A DNA stretch of 31,487 bases from Deltaproteobacteria bacterium (lineage in GTDB: Bacteria > Bdellovibrionota > Bdellovibrionia > JABDDW01): contig JABDDW010000008.1 in assembly GCA_013287405.1 (NCBI GenBank), positions 1 through 31,487 of the forward strand. Reading direction: 5' to 3'. The notes beneath the pieces were generated by a model. The model was not told the DNA's origin and searched no databases. It saw only the letters and a program-made list of their open reading frames with translations. This document shows, in pieces, positions 14,829 through 24,295 of the stretch (the first letter of the stretch is position 1; the number at the start of each line of letters is the position of its first letter). The position numbers and the translations under genes were made by a program.

Positions 14829-15308
14829 ATGAAGTTCGCGTTCGTAGGCTCACTACTAGTTCTTGGTCTTCTTTCTGGGGGCTCAGCTTTCGGATCAAAA
14901 GCGCACATCCTCTCCTTTAAGACATGGAAGCAAAAAAAAATTGATGAGGCCAGAACGGTCGTGACTGAGTTAAAACATCAATCTAGGCAGAATACCCAGG
15001 TGAAAATTCAAAATAATGAAGAATATGAAGGCGATGATGGCCAAGATCCCGCTCAAAAGTTGGCTCAAGCCGAATTAAACTTGGGGGTGGCGAAAGAGCT
15101 TTCTGCAAACGACTACTTTCTCCTCTATGTCTCTCCCCAATTCAAAAATGATAACGAGGCCTTAGTTCAAGCGGCCAAGGCGCTCAGTCCAAAGGATATG
15201 GCTGATATATTGATGGCTTATCAAAAGAGGCTTCAAAATACTGATATCTCACCAAGCACTGGGGACGGTGATATCGGTCTTTCAGAAAAAACTGCTAAAG
15301 CACCTTGA
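14829..15308 (+). CDS. Exported protein, unknown
   Basis: A 159-residue protein with a signal peptide (KFAFVGSLLVLGLLSGGSAFG, cleavage near residue 19-22). The mature part is helical and acidic, with a DDGQDPAQKLAQAELNLGV region and a C-terminal tail SPSTGDGDIGL. The ATG at 14829 is preferred over the TTG at 14811 because the signal peptide starts there, although no ribosome binding site is obvious. I recognise no family. It stands about 94 bp before groES on the same strand. Confidence 0.7.
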   Translation: MKFAFVGSLLVLGLLSGGSAFGSKAHILSFKTWKQKKIDEARTVVTELKHQSRQNTQVKIQNNEEYEGDDGQDPAQKLAQAELNLGVAKELSANDYFLLYVSPQFKNDNEALVQAAKALSPKDMADILMAYQKRLQNTDISPSTGDGDIGLSEKTAKAP

Positions 15309-15402
15309 CAATAATTTTTCACTTCCCACACTCAAGGGGTCGAAAAGGTTAATTTTGGCTTATATGTAAAATTTTCACACCTACTTTTAAGGAGGTTCTT
15401 TC

Positions 15403-15705
15403 ATGGCTACGCCAAACATCAATGTGCAACCGTTGCACGATCGCATTCTCGTTCTTCGCTTGGCTGAAGAAGAAAAGACAGCTGGGGGGTTGTTTATCCC
15501 TGACACAGCTAAAGAAAAACCCCAACAGGCTACCGTGGTCGCTACCGGAAAGGGGCGGGTTTTAGACGATGGTAAAGTGGTTCCGGTTGCAGTTAAGAAG
15601 GGCGACAAAGTATTGTTCAGCAAATACTCGGGAACCGAGCTCAAGTTTGAGGGCAAAGAGTACCTCATGATTCGTGAAGAAGACGTTTTGGGAATTATTA
15701 ATTAA
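15403..15705 (+). CDS. groES: Co-chaperonin GroES
   Basis: A 100-residue protein with typical GroES features: PLHDRILV near residues 10-17, the mobile loop EEKTAGGLFIPDTAKEKP (residues 23-40), ATGKGRVLDDGK, KKGDKVLFSKYSGTE and the end YLMIREEDVLGII. It caps GroEL and drives folding of cytosolic proteins. A strong ribosome binding site (AAGGAGG) lies before the ATG. GroEL follows after 23 bp. No CIRCE inverted repeat (TTAGCACTC type) is visible upstream; a TTGACA-like box at 15305-15310 may be part of the promoter, so HrcA-type control is not supported here. Confidence 0.98.
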   Translation: MATPNINVQPLHDRILVLRLAEEEKTAGGLFIPDTAKEKPQQATVVATGKGRVLDDGKVVPVAVKKGDKVLFSKYSGTELKFEGKEYLMIREEDVLGIIN

Positions 15706-15710
15706 TTTAA

Positions 15711-17375
<1,665 letters not shown>

Positions 17376-17400
17376 TCAGAGTCCTTATTTTAGATCGTTT

Positions 17401-17432
17401 AAACCCGGTTGCGAAAGTAGCCGGGTTTTTTA
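17401..17432 (+). terminator. Terminator after groEL
   Basis: AAACCCGG and CCGGGTTT form a stem (17401-17408 and 17421-17428) around a 12-nt loop, followed by a T-run and TATT. Confidence 0.9.
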
Positions 17433-17478
17433 TTGATCAAGGGCTAAGGTTATGGCGAAAAGGGTTACCTAGGCCACC

Positions 17479-18159
17479 CTAGAAGGGGCGCGATTTTAAA
17501 TTAGAGGTTCCCAGTTCCAGGTATGGCATGAACCATCGATATTTTTGGAGTGCCTTATCGCTCAACGGTTTACCTGTCGAAAGCCAGAGGTAAAGGGCTT
17601 CAACTTCGGCCATACTAAGCCGCACAAAGTTTTCTTGGGACGTCGCTGGCAGAAAATTGATAAATCGCTTGGTTTCGTCCCTGTAGATATCCCGCAAAAT
17701 TTGGCCCTTAAGATTAAATTGTTTTTTTGTGAGAAGGAGTTTCATCTCGGGATAAGTATTATAAGCCACTGAAAAAACTGCGGAGATTTTATCGAAGGCC
17801 TTGTGTACCGCATAACTTACATCTTGATGATGGGGATGACCATACTCTCCAACGATACTGTGTGTGAACACTTTCTTAAAATTACCGAGGGACGTAAGAA
17901 CGCCTTTTAGAGCATTCACGTCCAATCGATTCTCAAATTTATCCGGAAAATTCAAAAACTGGGCTTTTTTTACCTTTAATTTTCGACAAGCAGAAAAAAA
18001 TTGGGATTGTCTTAGTGGGCCCAGGTCGTCGGCATTTCCATTGGTGACACTAACCACATGCCAATCCTTCAGACTTTGGATCAGGCCACCGAAGAATAAA
18101 GTTTCATCATCGGGGTGGGCTACAACTAAGAGATGACGGGCGGACGTTTTCGATGGCAT
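17479..18159 (-). CDS. PIG-L family deacetylase
   Basis: About 226 residues from the ATG at 18159 (MPSKTSARHLLVVAHPDDE). The metal motif AHPDDE (residues 14-19) and the second motif GEYGHPHHQDV (about residues 104-114) define the PIG-L/LmbE deacetylase family, which removes acetyl groups from N-acetylglucosaminyl substrates with a zinc ion (ligands His15, Asp18 and a His in GHPHHQ). A longer frame runs to 18276, but it covers the start of the divergent gene; 18159 leaves overlapping ATGs by 2 bp. A weak hairpin (AGGGT/ACCCT) follows the stop. With the neighbouring deaminase-like gene, deacetylation then deamination of an amino sugar is plausible, but unproven. Confidence 0.85.
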   Translation of the reverse strand: MPSKTSARHLLVVAHPDDETLFFGGLIQSLKDWHVVSVTNGNADDLGPLRQSQFFSACRKLKVKKAQFLNFPDKFENRLDVNALKGVLTSLGNFKKVFTHSIVGEYGHPHHQDVSYAVHKAFDKISAVFSVAYNTYPEMKLLLTKKQFNLKGQILRDIYRDETKRFINFLPATSQENFVRLSMAEVEALYLWLSTGKPLSDKALQKYRWFMPYLELGTSNLKSRPF

Positions 18160-18820
18160 GATTAAATTAATGAAAATCCTAAGATTCGAAAATGTCAATG
18201 ATCTAACGTGCGCCATTGAAAATGAATTACGAGATCTCGTGATCCAACATAATAAACTGAGGATTTTTGTTCCCACGGGGAGAACTCCTCTTCCCCTCTA
18301 TGAGAAATTAAGAAAAAATTCTGAGTTTTGGGGGGCGAAGTTAGATCCAATTCAAATCGATGAGTTTGTTCAAAAAGATCGACCCTTTTTGGACGTTTTA
18401 AACAGGGAATTAGGTAGGCCCTTGGGTTTAGAAATTTCTGCCTGGAATCCTCATTTTGATGACAACGAAGTAGAAAATTATATTCGGGAAATTTTGTCTA
18501 AACCCATTCACCTGTCGCTTCTGGGTTTAGGACTTAATGGTCATGTGGGTTTCCATGAGCCGAGTTACCCGTCGACTTTTATCGGCGGAAGAGTTTGGGT
18601 TTCAGATGAAACTCGTCTTCGTACAAAAAAAGCCATGACCTCTGAAGTGCTCACCTTTGGCGTAGGAGCTTTTTTGAAATCCAAAAACATTTTTCTCATA
18701 GTCACGGGCAGAGAAAAGGAAAAAATATTTAAAGAGTTCCAAAATACTCCGCCCGACAAAACTCTTCCAGCTACCCTGCTAAAAAACCATCCAAAACTTA
18801 AAGTCTTCACAGATCTATAA
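18158..18820 (+). CDS. Glucosamine-6-phosphate deaminase-like protein (NagB family)
   Basis: A 220-residue protein with the NagB/6-phosphogluconolactonase fold. Marks: PTGRTPLPLYEKL (39-51), IDEF with Asp68 and Glu69, LLGLGLNGHVGFHEP (121-135) with His129 and Glu134, and VFTDL at the end. In NagB the catalytic loop is DGH; here it is NGH, with Asn127 in place of the Asp, so the catalytic triad Asp-His-Glu is broken unless another residue serves. It is shorter than typical NagB (about 260-266 residues). The start overlaps the divergent PIG-L start by 2 bp; an ATG at 18170 is an alternative. No obvious ribosome binding site for either. Confidence 0.75.
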   Translation: MIKLMKILRFENVNDLTCAIENELRDLVIQHNKLRIFVPTGRTPLPLYEKLRKNSEFWGAKLDPIQIDEFVQKDRPFLDVLNRELGRPLGLEISAWNPHFDDNEVENYIREILSKPIHLSLLGLGLNGHVGFHEPSYPSTFIGGRVWVSDETRLRTKKAMTSEVLTFGVGAFLKSKNIFLIVTGREKEKIFKEFQNTPPDKTLPATLLKNHPKLKVFTDL

Positions 18821-18948
18821 GGTACCAGGCGGCCTCGCAAGGAGGTACGCGGCTGGTACGGCCTTGCGAGGCCGCGTACAGCCTTGCCCCGAGAGGGCTT
18901 ACTTCTGGCTAAATTGACGCACTTCTCAACCAAAAGTAAGCTGGTACC
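18821..18948. repeat. Structured intergenic repeat bounded by GGTACC
   Basis: The stretch begins and ends with GGTACC (18821-18826 and 18943-18948). Inside is a perfect 14-bp inverted repeat, GCGGCCTCGCAAGG at 18829-18842 and its complement at 18862-18875, with a 19-nt spacer, and an alternative pair GTACGCGGC/GCCGCGTAC. A second inverted repeat, GCTTACTTCTGG (18897-18908) and CCAAAAGTAAGC (18930-18941), has one mismatch. It separates two converging genes and could be a bidirectional terminator or a dispersed repeat element. Confidence 0.75.
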
Positions 18949-20549
18949 TAAAAGGAGTATTCCATTCCCGCGAGCAGAGTGATCAGGCTTTGGCTTGAAT
19001 TAAGGCCGGAGTCCGGGGTTCCGCCGCTACTTGTTCGGCTGCCGGTTCCGGTAAAATTGGTACCATAAAACTCAAAGTCAAGCTTGAGCGTCAACCAGAG
19101 TTGATCGCTCATTTTATGGGCTGCGCCAATGGTAAATTCCGTGGCGCTGTTATCCGAGGTGGTGCCGCTCGTTACGGGAGCTTCTGTTAAGCCCGGTGAA
19201 AAATAATGATCGATAGAGGCATTCACCGTCCACTCTTTATCGTGGGTGACCGGGAGGGACCCTTTAACTCCAAAGTAGAGACCATAATAAGAAACAGAGG
19301 TGTAGGTTGTGGGAGTACTCGTGTCGATAAAGAAAGAGTACTTCCCCATTCCTAAATAGGTTTCAATTTCAGGTCCAGCGGGATCGTCCTCAAGAAAAAA
19401 TTTGTAACCCCCGTGAAGGGAATAGTGGCTATTTGTTGCCGATAAGGTTCCTGGGGCGCTGTTTGAAAGTGGGTTGGTAAGAGAGGTTATCCCTTCCTCT
19501 ATCCGAGCGGCGAGAAACCACGTCGGAGTAATCCACAATTCACCAGTGAGATCAATCTGGGGGTAAAGAGCCACTTGGGTAGAAAGAGAACCCTCATTTT
19601 GGGTTGACACTGCGTTGTGCAGAGATCCCGCACCAAGGGCAAGACCAACTTTACCAAACCCAGGCTTTTTTTTCTGGACCCATTCCTTTGGGTTCTTTCC
19701 AAAACTCACTTTGTCATCTAAAATCTCTTGGCGCCCGCTTTCTCCCTCCATGGGGTAGTTTACAAAATCAACGCCTGTGATCTTGCTATCAACGGCGATC
19801 ACGCCACGATCTTGTTCTTGAATAATAACTCCGAAACTTAAAGTGCTCTCGGCTTTGACGATTTTGATCTTCCCTAAGATGATTTTTTCTGAACTTATGA
19901 TGAAATTAAATTTAGGATGGCGTTTTAAACCAATGATTTCTACTATTGTTGCGGTGGCATTGTCTTTAATCCCGTCTTGTGTTCCAAGGTCAAGGGTGAC
20001 CCGGTTGCCTTCTCGACTTAAAATGAGTCCTTTGTAGGGAATCTTCTCTATAACTTTGTCATAAAGTTCTGCCGTCTTTTGAGCTAGAGCGTCGGTTCCA
20101 GTATTCTCAGGAAGCTCTGCTTCTTCTTGGGCAAATAATTTTCCGTCACTTGTAAGAAAAAAATCTAAGATTAAAGTCAGATTGTCTTGATTTTTATTTA
20201 CCCTCGCTGAGATAAGTCCTTCGACCTTGTTAGATCCTCCGATTTTCTTCACAAGCGCTGAGTTTTCTTCAAAGTCTTCTAAGGTCAGGCGGTTATCGGC
20301 ATCCTTCACCGGTCTGAGATCGAACCGGTGTGATTTTTTTATTTTTTCTTCGATTTTGTTTTCTACGTACCGAGAATAGAGACCGTTGACGTTATCACTG
20401 GTTGGAAGAATTCCCACGCGATGAACGGTGAGGGATTTATCCGTATTGCTAATGTAGGTGTTCCTGTCGATTGCCTGCGTAGAGGCACTATAAGAGAAAA
20501 TTGACCCGACCAATACAAATGAAAGTACTTTCAACGCTGTCAACCTCAC
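18948..20549 (-). CDS. Outer-membrane beta-barrel with N-terminal periplasmic domain
   Basis: A 533-residue protein. The N-terminus is a signal peptide (residues 7-26, VLSFVLVGSIFSYS). Residues 40-270 form a periplasmic part: VHRVGILPTSDN and LTLILDFFLTSDGK resemble CsgG/FlgT-type folds, and YKGLILSREGNRVTLDLGTQDGI looks like a small beta domain. From about residue 300 alternating beta-strands end in EYSF, with the terminal Phe of an outer-membrane barrel. The likely role is an outer-membrane channel or assembly platform. The frame starts at GTG 20549 (AAGAAG upstream); a TTG at 20534 is a plausible alternative. Divergent to another barrel gene at 20679. Confidence 0.8.
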   Translation of the reverse strand: MRLTALKVLSFVLVGSIFSYSASTQAIDRNTYISNTDKSLTVHRVGILPTSDNVNGLYSRYVENKIEEKIKKSHRFDLRPVKDADNRLTLEDFEENSALVKKIGGSNKVEGLISARVNKNQDNLTLILDFFLTSDGKLFAQEEAELPENTGTDALAQKTAELYDKVIEKIPYKGLILSREGNRVTLDLGTQDGIKDNATATIVEIIGLKRHPKFNFIISSEKIILGKIKIVKAESTLSFGVIIQEQDRGVIAVDSKITGVDFVNYPMEGESGRQEILDDKVSFGKNPKEWVQKKKPGFGKVGLALGAGSLHNAVSTQNEGSLSTQVALYPQIDLTGELWITPTWFLAARIEEGITSLTNPLSNSAPGTLSATNSHYSLHGGYKFFLEDDPAGPEIETYLGMGKYSFFIDTSTPTTYTSVSYYGLYFGVKGSLPVTHDKEWTVNASIDHYFSPGLTEAPVTSGTTSDNSATEFTIGAAHKMSDQLWLTLKLDFEFYGTNFTGTGSRTSSGGTPDSGLNSSQSLITLLAGMEYSF

Positions 20550-20678
20550 GGAAGTTCTTCTTATTTTAGGCTTTCAGCTTCAATGTCACAATAGTTAAAC
20601 CACAGGACCTGACGAATGTCCGGGCCAGTTTTGAAAAAAGAGTCGAAAACTTTGACGGATTTTGCCGATCAGAAAGTG

Positions 20679-21848
20679 ATGAAGAAATGGATTTTGACAT
20701 CGCTCTTTATATCTCTGACTGCTCCAAACTATTCGTTCGGTCAGTTAGAATCGGGAGGGCTCGATTATTCTACGCCTAATGTGAACACGTGGACAGGGAG
20801 GGAGCCTGTGGGCCGGTATATCCAAAAATCCAAAGCAAAAAAGTCTAAACGCAAAATAGCTTCGACGAAAGCATCCTTGCTGATTCCTTCAACCTTCAAA
20901 GATCAAAGTCAAGGACAGGGCAATGTTGGCCAAAGGCTCCCCGCCGCCTTGGATGCAGAAACGCCGTCGCCTGCCACGGCTACAGCGACTTCGACTCTCT
21001 CACCACCCTCTCAACCTGTAGTTCAACCCACCCCAGCGCTACAAAAAGAAACGATTTCAGGAAAAGTGAGAGATATAGTTTTAGGGGGAGACCAGACCAG
21101 TCTGGAAAGTTACCGAGACGTTCTTGATCTTCAAGATATGAGGAGAAACCTCTTTGAAATCACCTTAGCCACTGGGTACATGTACAATTCCTCTTCGAGC
21201 CCGTATTTTTTTAAAGACTATAACGATTCGGGGCCGACGGTCGACCTTGCGGCCGACCTCTGGTTAAGTCCATTTCTGGGAGTCAATGCTGAGTACGAAA
21301 CGACACTGCTCAACGAATTAAGCGACTCTCCAACTCAAAATGTATACGTTTCTTCAACACAAACGTGGTTTGATTTTGGAGTTAAGCTGAGGCGATTCTT
21401 TGGAATGAACTCCAGCTCCCCCTCCTTTACCTTGGGCTTGAGGTACGCGAGTTATTCTTTATCAGTTCCGGCGTCTTCTAACTCTCGAATTCAAGTGAAA
21501 AATAGTGGGCCAGAATTGGATCTGGATTTTGCACTGCCTCTTGGACGAGACACCTTTTGGACCATGGGGGTTTTATTTCAGCCCTTAGATTCCCTAAGTG
21601 AATCCTCGGGAAGTTCAATACGCTCTGGGAATGGTAATCAGACCATTGGCGCTGGTTTAGAGTTGGGGGCCGAGTATAGGTTCAGTCGTCAAATGTGCGG
21701 GTTTATAAAGTTCAAATCTCTTCTCTATAAGACTGATTTTTCTGGTCCTGCTAACACCGTAGATCCGGTTTCGGGTACAACGCCTTCTTCTGTCCCGGTG
21801 ACGAATATGTTTTACTTTCTGAATATAGGCATGAGATTAGGGCATTAG
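20679..21848 (+). CDS. Outer-membrane beta-barrel protein
   Basis: A protein of about 389 residues from the ATG at 20679 (MKKWILTSLFISLTAPNYSFGQ, a clear signal peptide). A longer frame from 20616, with AGGA upstream, would add 21 residues before it. A low-complexity Pro/Ser/Thr stretch follows near residues 85-135, then alternating beta-strands (LFEITLATGYMYNSS, WFDFGVKLRRFFG, GLRYASYSLSV, FLNIGMRLGH) from about residue 160 that suggest an 8- to 10-stranded barrel. No function can be named. It is divergent from the barrel gene at 18948, so the pair could be co-regulated. Confidence 0.75.
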   Translation: MKKWILTSLFISLTAPNYSFGQLESGGLDYSTPNVNTWTGREPVGRYIQKSKAKKSKRKIASTKASLLIPSTFKDQSQGQGNVGQRLPAALDAETPSPATATATSTLSPPSQPVVQPTPALQKETISGKVRDIVLGGDQTSLESYRDVLDLQDMRRNLFEITLATGYMYNSSSSPYFFKDYNDSGPTVDLAADLWLSPFLGVNAEYETTLLNELSDSPTQNVYVSSTQTWFDFGVKLRRFFGMNSSSPSFTLGLRYASYSLSVPASSNSRIQVKNSGPELDLDFALPLGRDTFWTMGVLFQPLDSLSESSGSSIRSGNGNQTIGAGLELGAEYRFSRQMCGFIKFKSLLYKTDFSGPANTVDPVSGTTPSSVPVTNMFYFLNIGMRLGH

Positions 21849-22123
21849 TCTTTATCAATAGGCATGTTGGGTGATTTGTAACCTTCGGGCGAATTATTTT
21901 GAATTTCATCATCGCTGTAGGGAAGGGCATCGGAGCTAGGCATTCTCATCGGTTTGCCAGGGTCGGCGGAATTATCAATTTCGCCGCCATCGAAAGTATC
22001 GGGAGGAGCTTGTTGGCCCACACCGGTGTTATCAGAAGTGTTCTCCGGTGGTTTCTGGTCGTCGGTGGCCCACGCCGGGGAGGTCAACATGAGTAGAACT
22101 AAAGTTAAAAACACATATTTCAT
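21845..22123 (-). CDS. Small acidic exported protein
   Basis: A 92-residue protein with a clear signal peptide (KYVFLTLVLLMLTSPAWA, cleavage near residue 19) and a Pro/Asp/Glu/Asn-rich, probably disordered mature part with no cysteines. A good ribosome binding site (AGGAAGAAAAG) precedes the ATG. It overlaps the converging barrel gene by 4 bp. I recognise no family. The downstream side has no terminator visible. Confidence 0.75.
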   Translation of the reverse strand: MKYVFLTLVLLMLTSPAWATDDQKPPENTSDNTGVGQQAPPDTFDGGEIDNSADPGKPMRMPSSDALPYSDDEIQNNSPEGYKSPNMPIDKD

Positions 22124-22137
22124 CTTTTCTTCCTACC

Positions 22138-22770
22138 TTAGCTCGGGCTTGAGCCTTGTACTCTTTTTCTTAAGCCGTTGAAAATGACAATAAGACCCAC
22201 GACGGCTAGTGCTATCATAATATACCTTTCGGCTCGTCTTATAAAGCCCAGTCCGATATCTATTTCGTCGCCAAAATAGTAACCCAAATAGGTCAGCGTC
22301 GGAACACTAATGAGTGCGGCTAAGGCATCGTACGATATAAAGATTCGGGCCTTAACTCCTAGCATCCCAGCAGAAAGGTAAATAGGACTCCTCAATCCAG
22401 CCAAAAATCTAGCGCTAAAGCAAATCCTCCTGACATTCTTCTTCAGCTTGGTTTGGGCATAAGAAACCCGTGCTGGTGTAAAAATAAATCTAAAAAAAGG
22501 GAGCTCCAAAAATCTTTTACCGAATATGCGGCCCATGGTGAACATAATAAAATCACCGGTGATCACGCCAAAAAAACAAACGGCCACAGCCCAGCCTAAG
22601 TTTATGTTTTCTAAATAGGCGAGATAACCCGCTGTAACGATGGTCAGATCTTCAGGAATAGGAATTCCAAGACCACACCCTAAAAGAATGCCAAAAAGAG
22701 TAGCGTAGGCGGCAAGGCCCTCAAGGTTACTAACTTTATCTAGAAATTGGTCTAGGAGTGATGCTTCCAT
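22138..22770 (-). CDS. DedA family membrane protein
   Basis: A 210-residue integral membrane protein of the DedA/VTT family. Marks are GLGIPIPEDL (residues 33-42) with the acidic pair Glu40-Asp41, GDFIMFTMGRIFGKR (72-86), and RFLAGLRSPIYLSAGML (121-137) with conserved arginines Arg121 and Arg127; the Pro normally found after RF is replaced by Ala. DedA proteins support phospholipid or undecaprenyl-phosphate translocation and membrane homeostasis. It is divergent from a CheY gene. A short inverted repeat lies directly upstream. Confidence 0.9.
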   Translation of the reverse strand: MEASLLDQFLDKVSNLEGLAAYATLFGILLGCGLGIPIPEDLTIVTAGYLAYLENINLGWAVAVCFFGVITGDFIMFTMGRIFGKRFLELPFFRFIFTPARVSYAQTKLKKNVRRICFSARFLAGLRSPIYLSAGMLGVKARIFISYDALAALISVPTLTYLGYYFGDEIDIGLGFIRRAERYIMIALAVVGLIVIFNGLRKRVQGSSPS

Positions 22771-22771
22771 G

Positions 22772-22788
22772 GGATAAAACTATTATCC
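22772..22788. promoter_or_regulatory. Inverted repeat between dedA-like and cheY-like genes
   Basis: GGATAA (22772-22777) and TTATCC (22783-22788) flank a 5-nt centre in the 48-bp divergent gap. This is a possible operator or a small hairpin. Confidence 0.4.
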
Positions 22789-22818
22789 TTTTGAGAGTAG
22801 GGTACAAGCAAGTCTATA

Positions 22819-23211
22819 ATGGGAGGAGTGAATAAACTAAAGGTCCTTATCGTAGATGATGCGCCTTTTATCCGAGAGATCCTTAGACAAATCTTATTGC
22901 GGGGCGGACACACCGTTGTAGGGGAAGCCGAAGACGGAACTCAAGGAGTTCAGATGGCCTTAGAGTTGGAACCAGAGCTTGTGATTATGGACATTGTCAT
23001 GCCTCATATGTCCGGGGTTCAAGCCACTCGTGAAATTCTTGCTCAGAGACCAAAAACCAAAGTGATTGCTTGTAGCACAATCGATCAAGATAATATGCTC
23101 ATGAAGGTCATGGAAGCCGGGGCTGTGGAGTATATTAGAAAACCTTTTAGCGCCCCAGAAGTTCTAAAAGTAATAGAAGCCGTATTTACTCCAAAAGGAG
23201 GCGTTACATGA
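22819..23211 (+). CDS. CheY-like stand-alone response regulator receiver
   Basis: A 130-residue receiver domain with no output domain. Key residues: Asp13-Asp14 (IVDD), phosphoacceptor Asp58 (LVIMDIVMP), Ser86 (IACSTID) and Lys108 (IRKPF). It matches the CheY/Spo0F-type single-domain regulators. It overlaps the next gene by 4 bp, so they are coupled. The start is unsure: ATG 22819 lies immediately before GGGAGGAG, which would suit a later start that is not present in frame. Its histidine kinase is not in the window. Confidence 0.92.
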   Translation: MGGVNKLKVLIVDDAPFIREILRQILLRGGHTVVGEAEDGTQGVQMALELEPELVIMDIVMPHMSGVQATREILAQRPKTKVIACSTIDQDNMLMKVMEAGAVEYIRKPFSAPEVLKVIEAVFTPKGGVT

Positions 23212-23552
23212 AAGAGGATATTTTCTTTATTTTGAAAATGTTTGGCCTTACGGTTTTAGTGGTTATGGGAATGCAGGTTCATGTGGGAGGCAAAACTGTT
23301 GAAGACCACTTTAACGGGTGGCTCAAAAGTTCCATAATAGTAGACTACATCCAAGAAGCCACCGATGGCGGCAGAGTTTTAACAAAGAATCTTTACCAAA
23401 AGCTAGACTCAACTTTTCACATCGTGATGACGAAGATTACGAGAAAGAAAGATCGTCAAAAAGGAATGAGCGTTTCAAAAAAGACTGAAGAAGAGTTGAG
23501 TCGTGATGTCGTTCTCCCCTATTCAAAAACCCATAGCGGAGAAATTCACTAA
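23208..23552 (+). CDS. Small membrane-anchored protein coupled to CheY
   Basis: A 114-residue protein with an N-terminal membrane helix (FFILKMFGLTVLVVMGMQV) and a basic, polar C-terminal part (TKITRKKDRQKGMSVSKKTE). The ATG overlaps the CheY stop (ATGA) and has a strong AAAGGAGGCG ribosome binding site. I recognise no family. It is probably an inner-membrane protein working with, or regulated by, the receiver. It ends 2 bp from a convergent gene. Confidence 0.8.
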   Translation: MKEDIFFILKMFGLTVLVVMGMQVHVGGKTVEDHFNGWLKSSIIVDYIQEATDGGRVLTKNLYQKLDSTFHIVMTKITRKKDRQKGMSVSKKTEEELSRDVVLPYSKTHSGEIH

Positions 23553-23554
23553 TT

Positions 23555-23806
23555 TTATTTTCTTGTTCTTAGACTTCCTTTAACTGCGTCCAGTTGAGAA
23601 ATGACAGAGCCTTTCTCGTTGCTTCCTTTAGCGTGAAGTAGGGGACAATCGGCAATGTTTTCAGTGTGATCCGCGGCAATATATGTTGGTCCGGAGACCT
23701 GGATATTTGAGTCACCCGTTACGGTTGTTTGTCGAAGAACCGCATAGGAGTTTTTAGTGAATAAAACTCCTGCTGAAATTATCGTTAAGGCTACTAATAG
23801 TTTCAT
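23555..23806 (-). CDS. Small exported protein
   Basis: An 83-residue protein from ATG 23806 (MKLLVALTIISAGVLFT); a GTG at 23815 is too close to the GGAG ribosome binding site, while 23806 has an 8-nt spacing. The signal peptide ends near SYA. The mature part is Thr/Ser-rich with one Cys (IADCPLLHA). No family recognised. It ends 2 bp after the converging gene. Confidence 0.7.
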   Translation of the reverse strand: MKLLVALTIISAGVLFTKNSYAVLRQTTVTGDSNIQVSGPTYIAADHTENIADCPLLHAKGSNEKGSVISQLDAVKGSLRTRK

Positions 23807-24295
23807 TTTTCTCACTCCTTCTTAAATATCAAGTAATACAATGGATATGCCAGGGAACCACATCATAAGTTGTTGAAAATAAAGAGATTTCATGGAGGAG
23901 CAGGTTAAGAAAGTGTTTAAGATTTAGTCACTTGGTCAGCGCTCTTGCGGCAAACTCATTTTTTTTGGGGCCCCTGTGGTTTTTTATGATTTTGTGTGGA
24001 ATGCGAAGGGGCGAACCTGTTCCCAGGTTTAAGGTTTCAGATAAGCTGGGATCAGGTCAGGTGACCTGGTTCTTTGGTTCTGGGTTCAGGGTGAACCTAT
24101 AGGGGGCGCTTTGTATAAATTGGTGAATCAACCTCCCCCACCCTGACTCCCCAAACCGGTGGCCGTTGCCTGAAGCCTTTGCCTAAATATCCACACAGCA
24201 TCATAAAGAGTCTTCCTTGTGAACACTCCCTGATTGGTCTTTACAAAAGCAGGATCCCAATTATAAATAAGGCCTTCATTGGTAGGGGGGGATAT
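23807..24295. other. Long intergenic region with GGTTC/GAACC repeats
   Basis: No convincing gene lies here. It holds a GGGGCCCC palindrome (23967-23974), the inverted pair AACCTG/CAGGTT (24014-24019, 24024-24029), a centred CAGGT-G-ACCTG (24058-24068) and GGTTC repeated at 24068, 24076 and 24083, with GAACC at 24013 and 24093. The upstream part of the frame ending at 24928 could be read from 24179, but the ATG at 24296 is better supported. Confidence 0.55.

Noticed and set aside
15310..15400. CIRCE operator before groES
   Set aside because: No TTAGCACTC-N9-GAGTGCTAA match was found by reading.
18565..18933. 122-residue minus-strand frame over the deaminase-like gene and repeat
   Set aside because: It is antisense to the NagB-like protein and made partly of the palindromic repeat.
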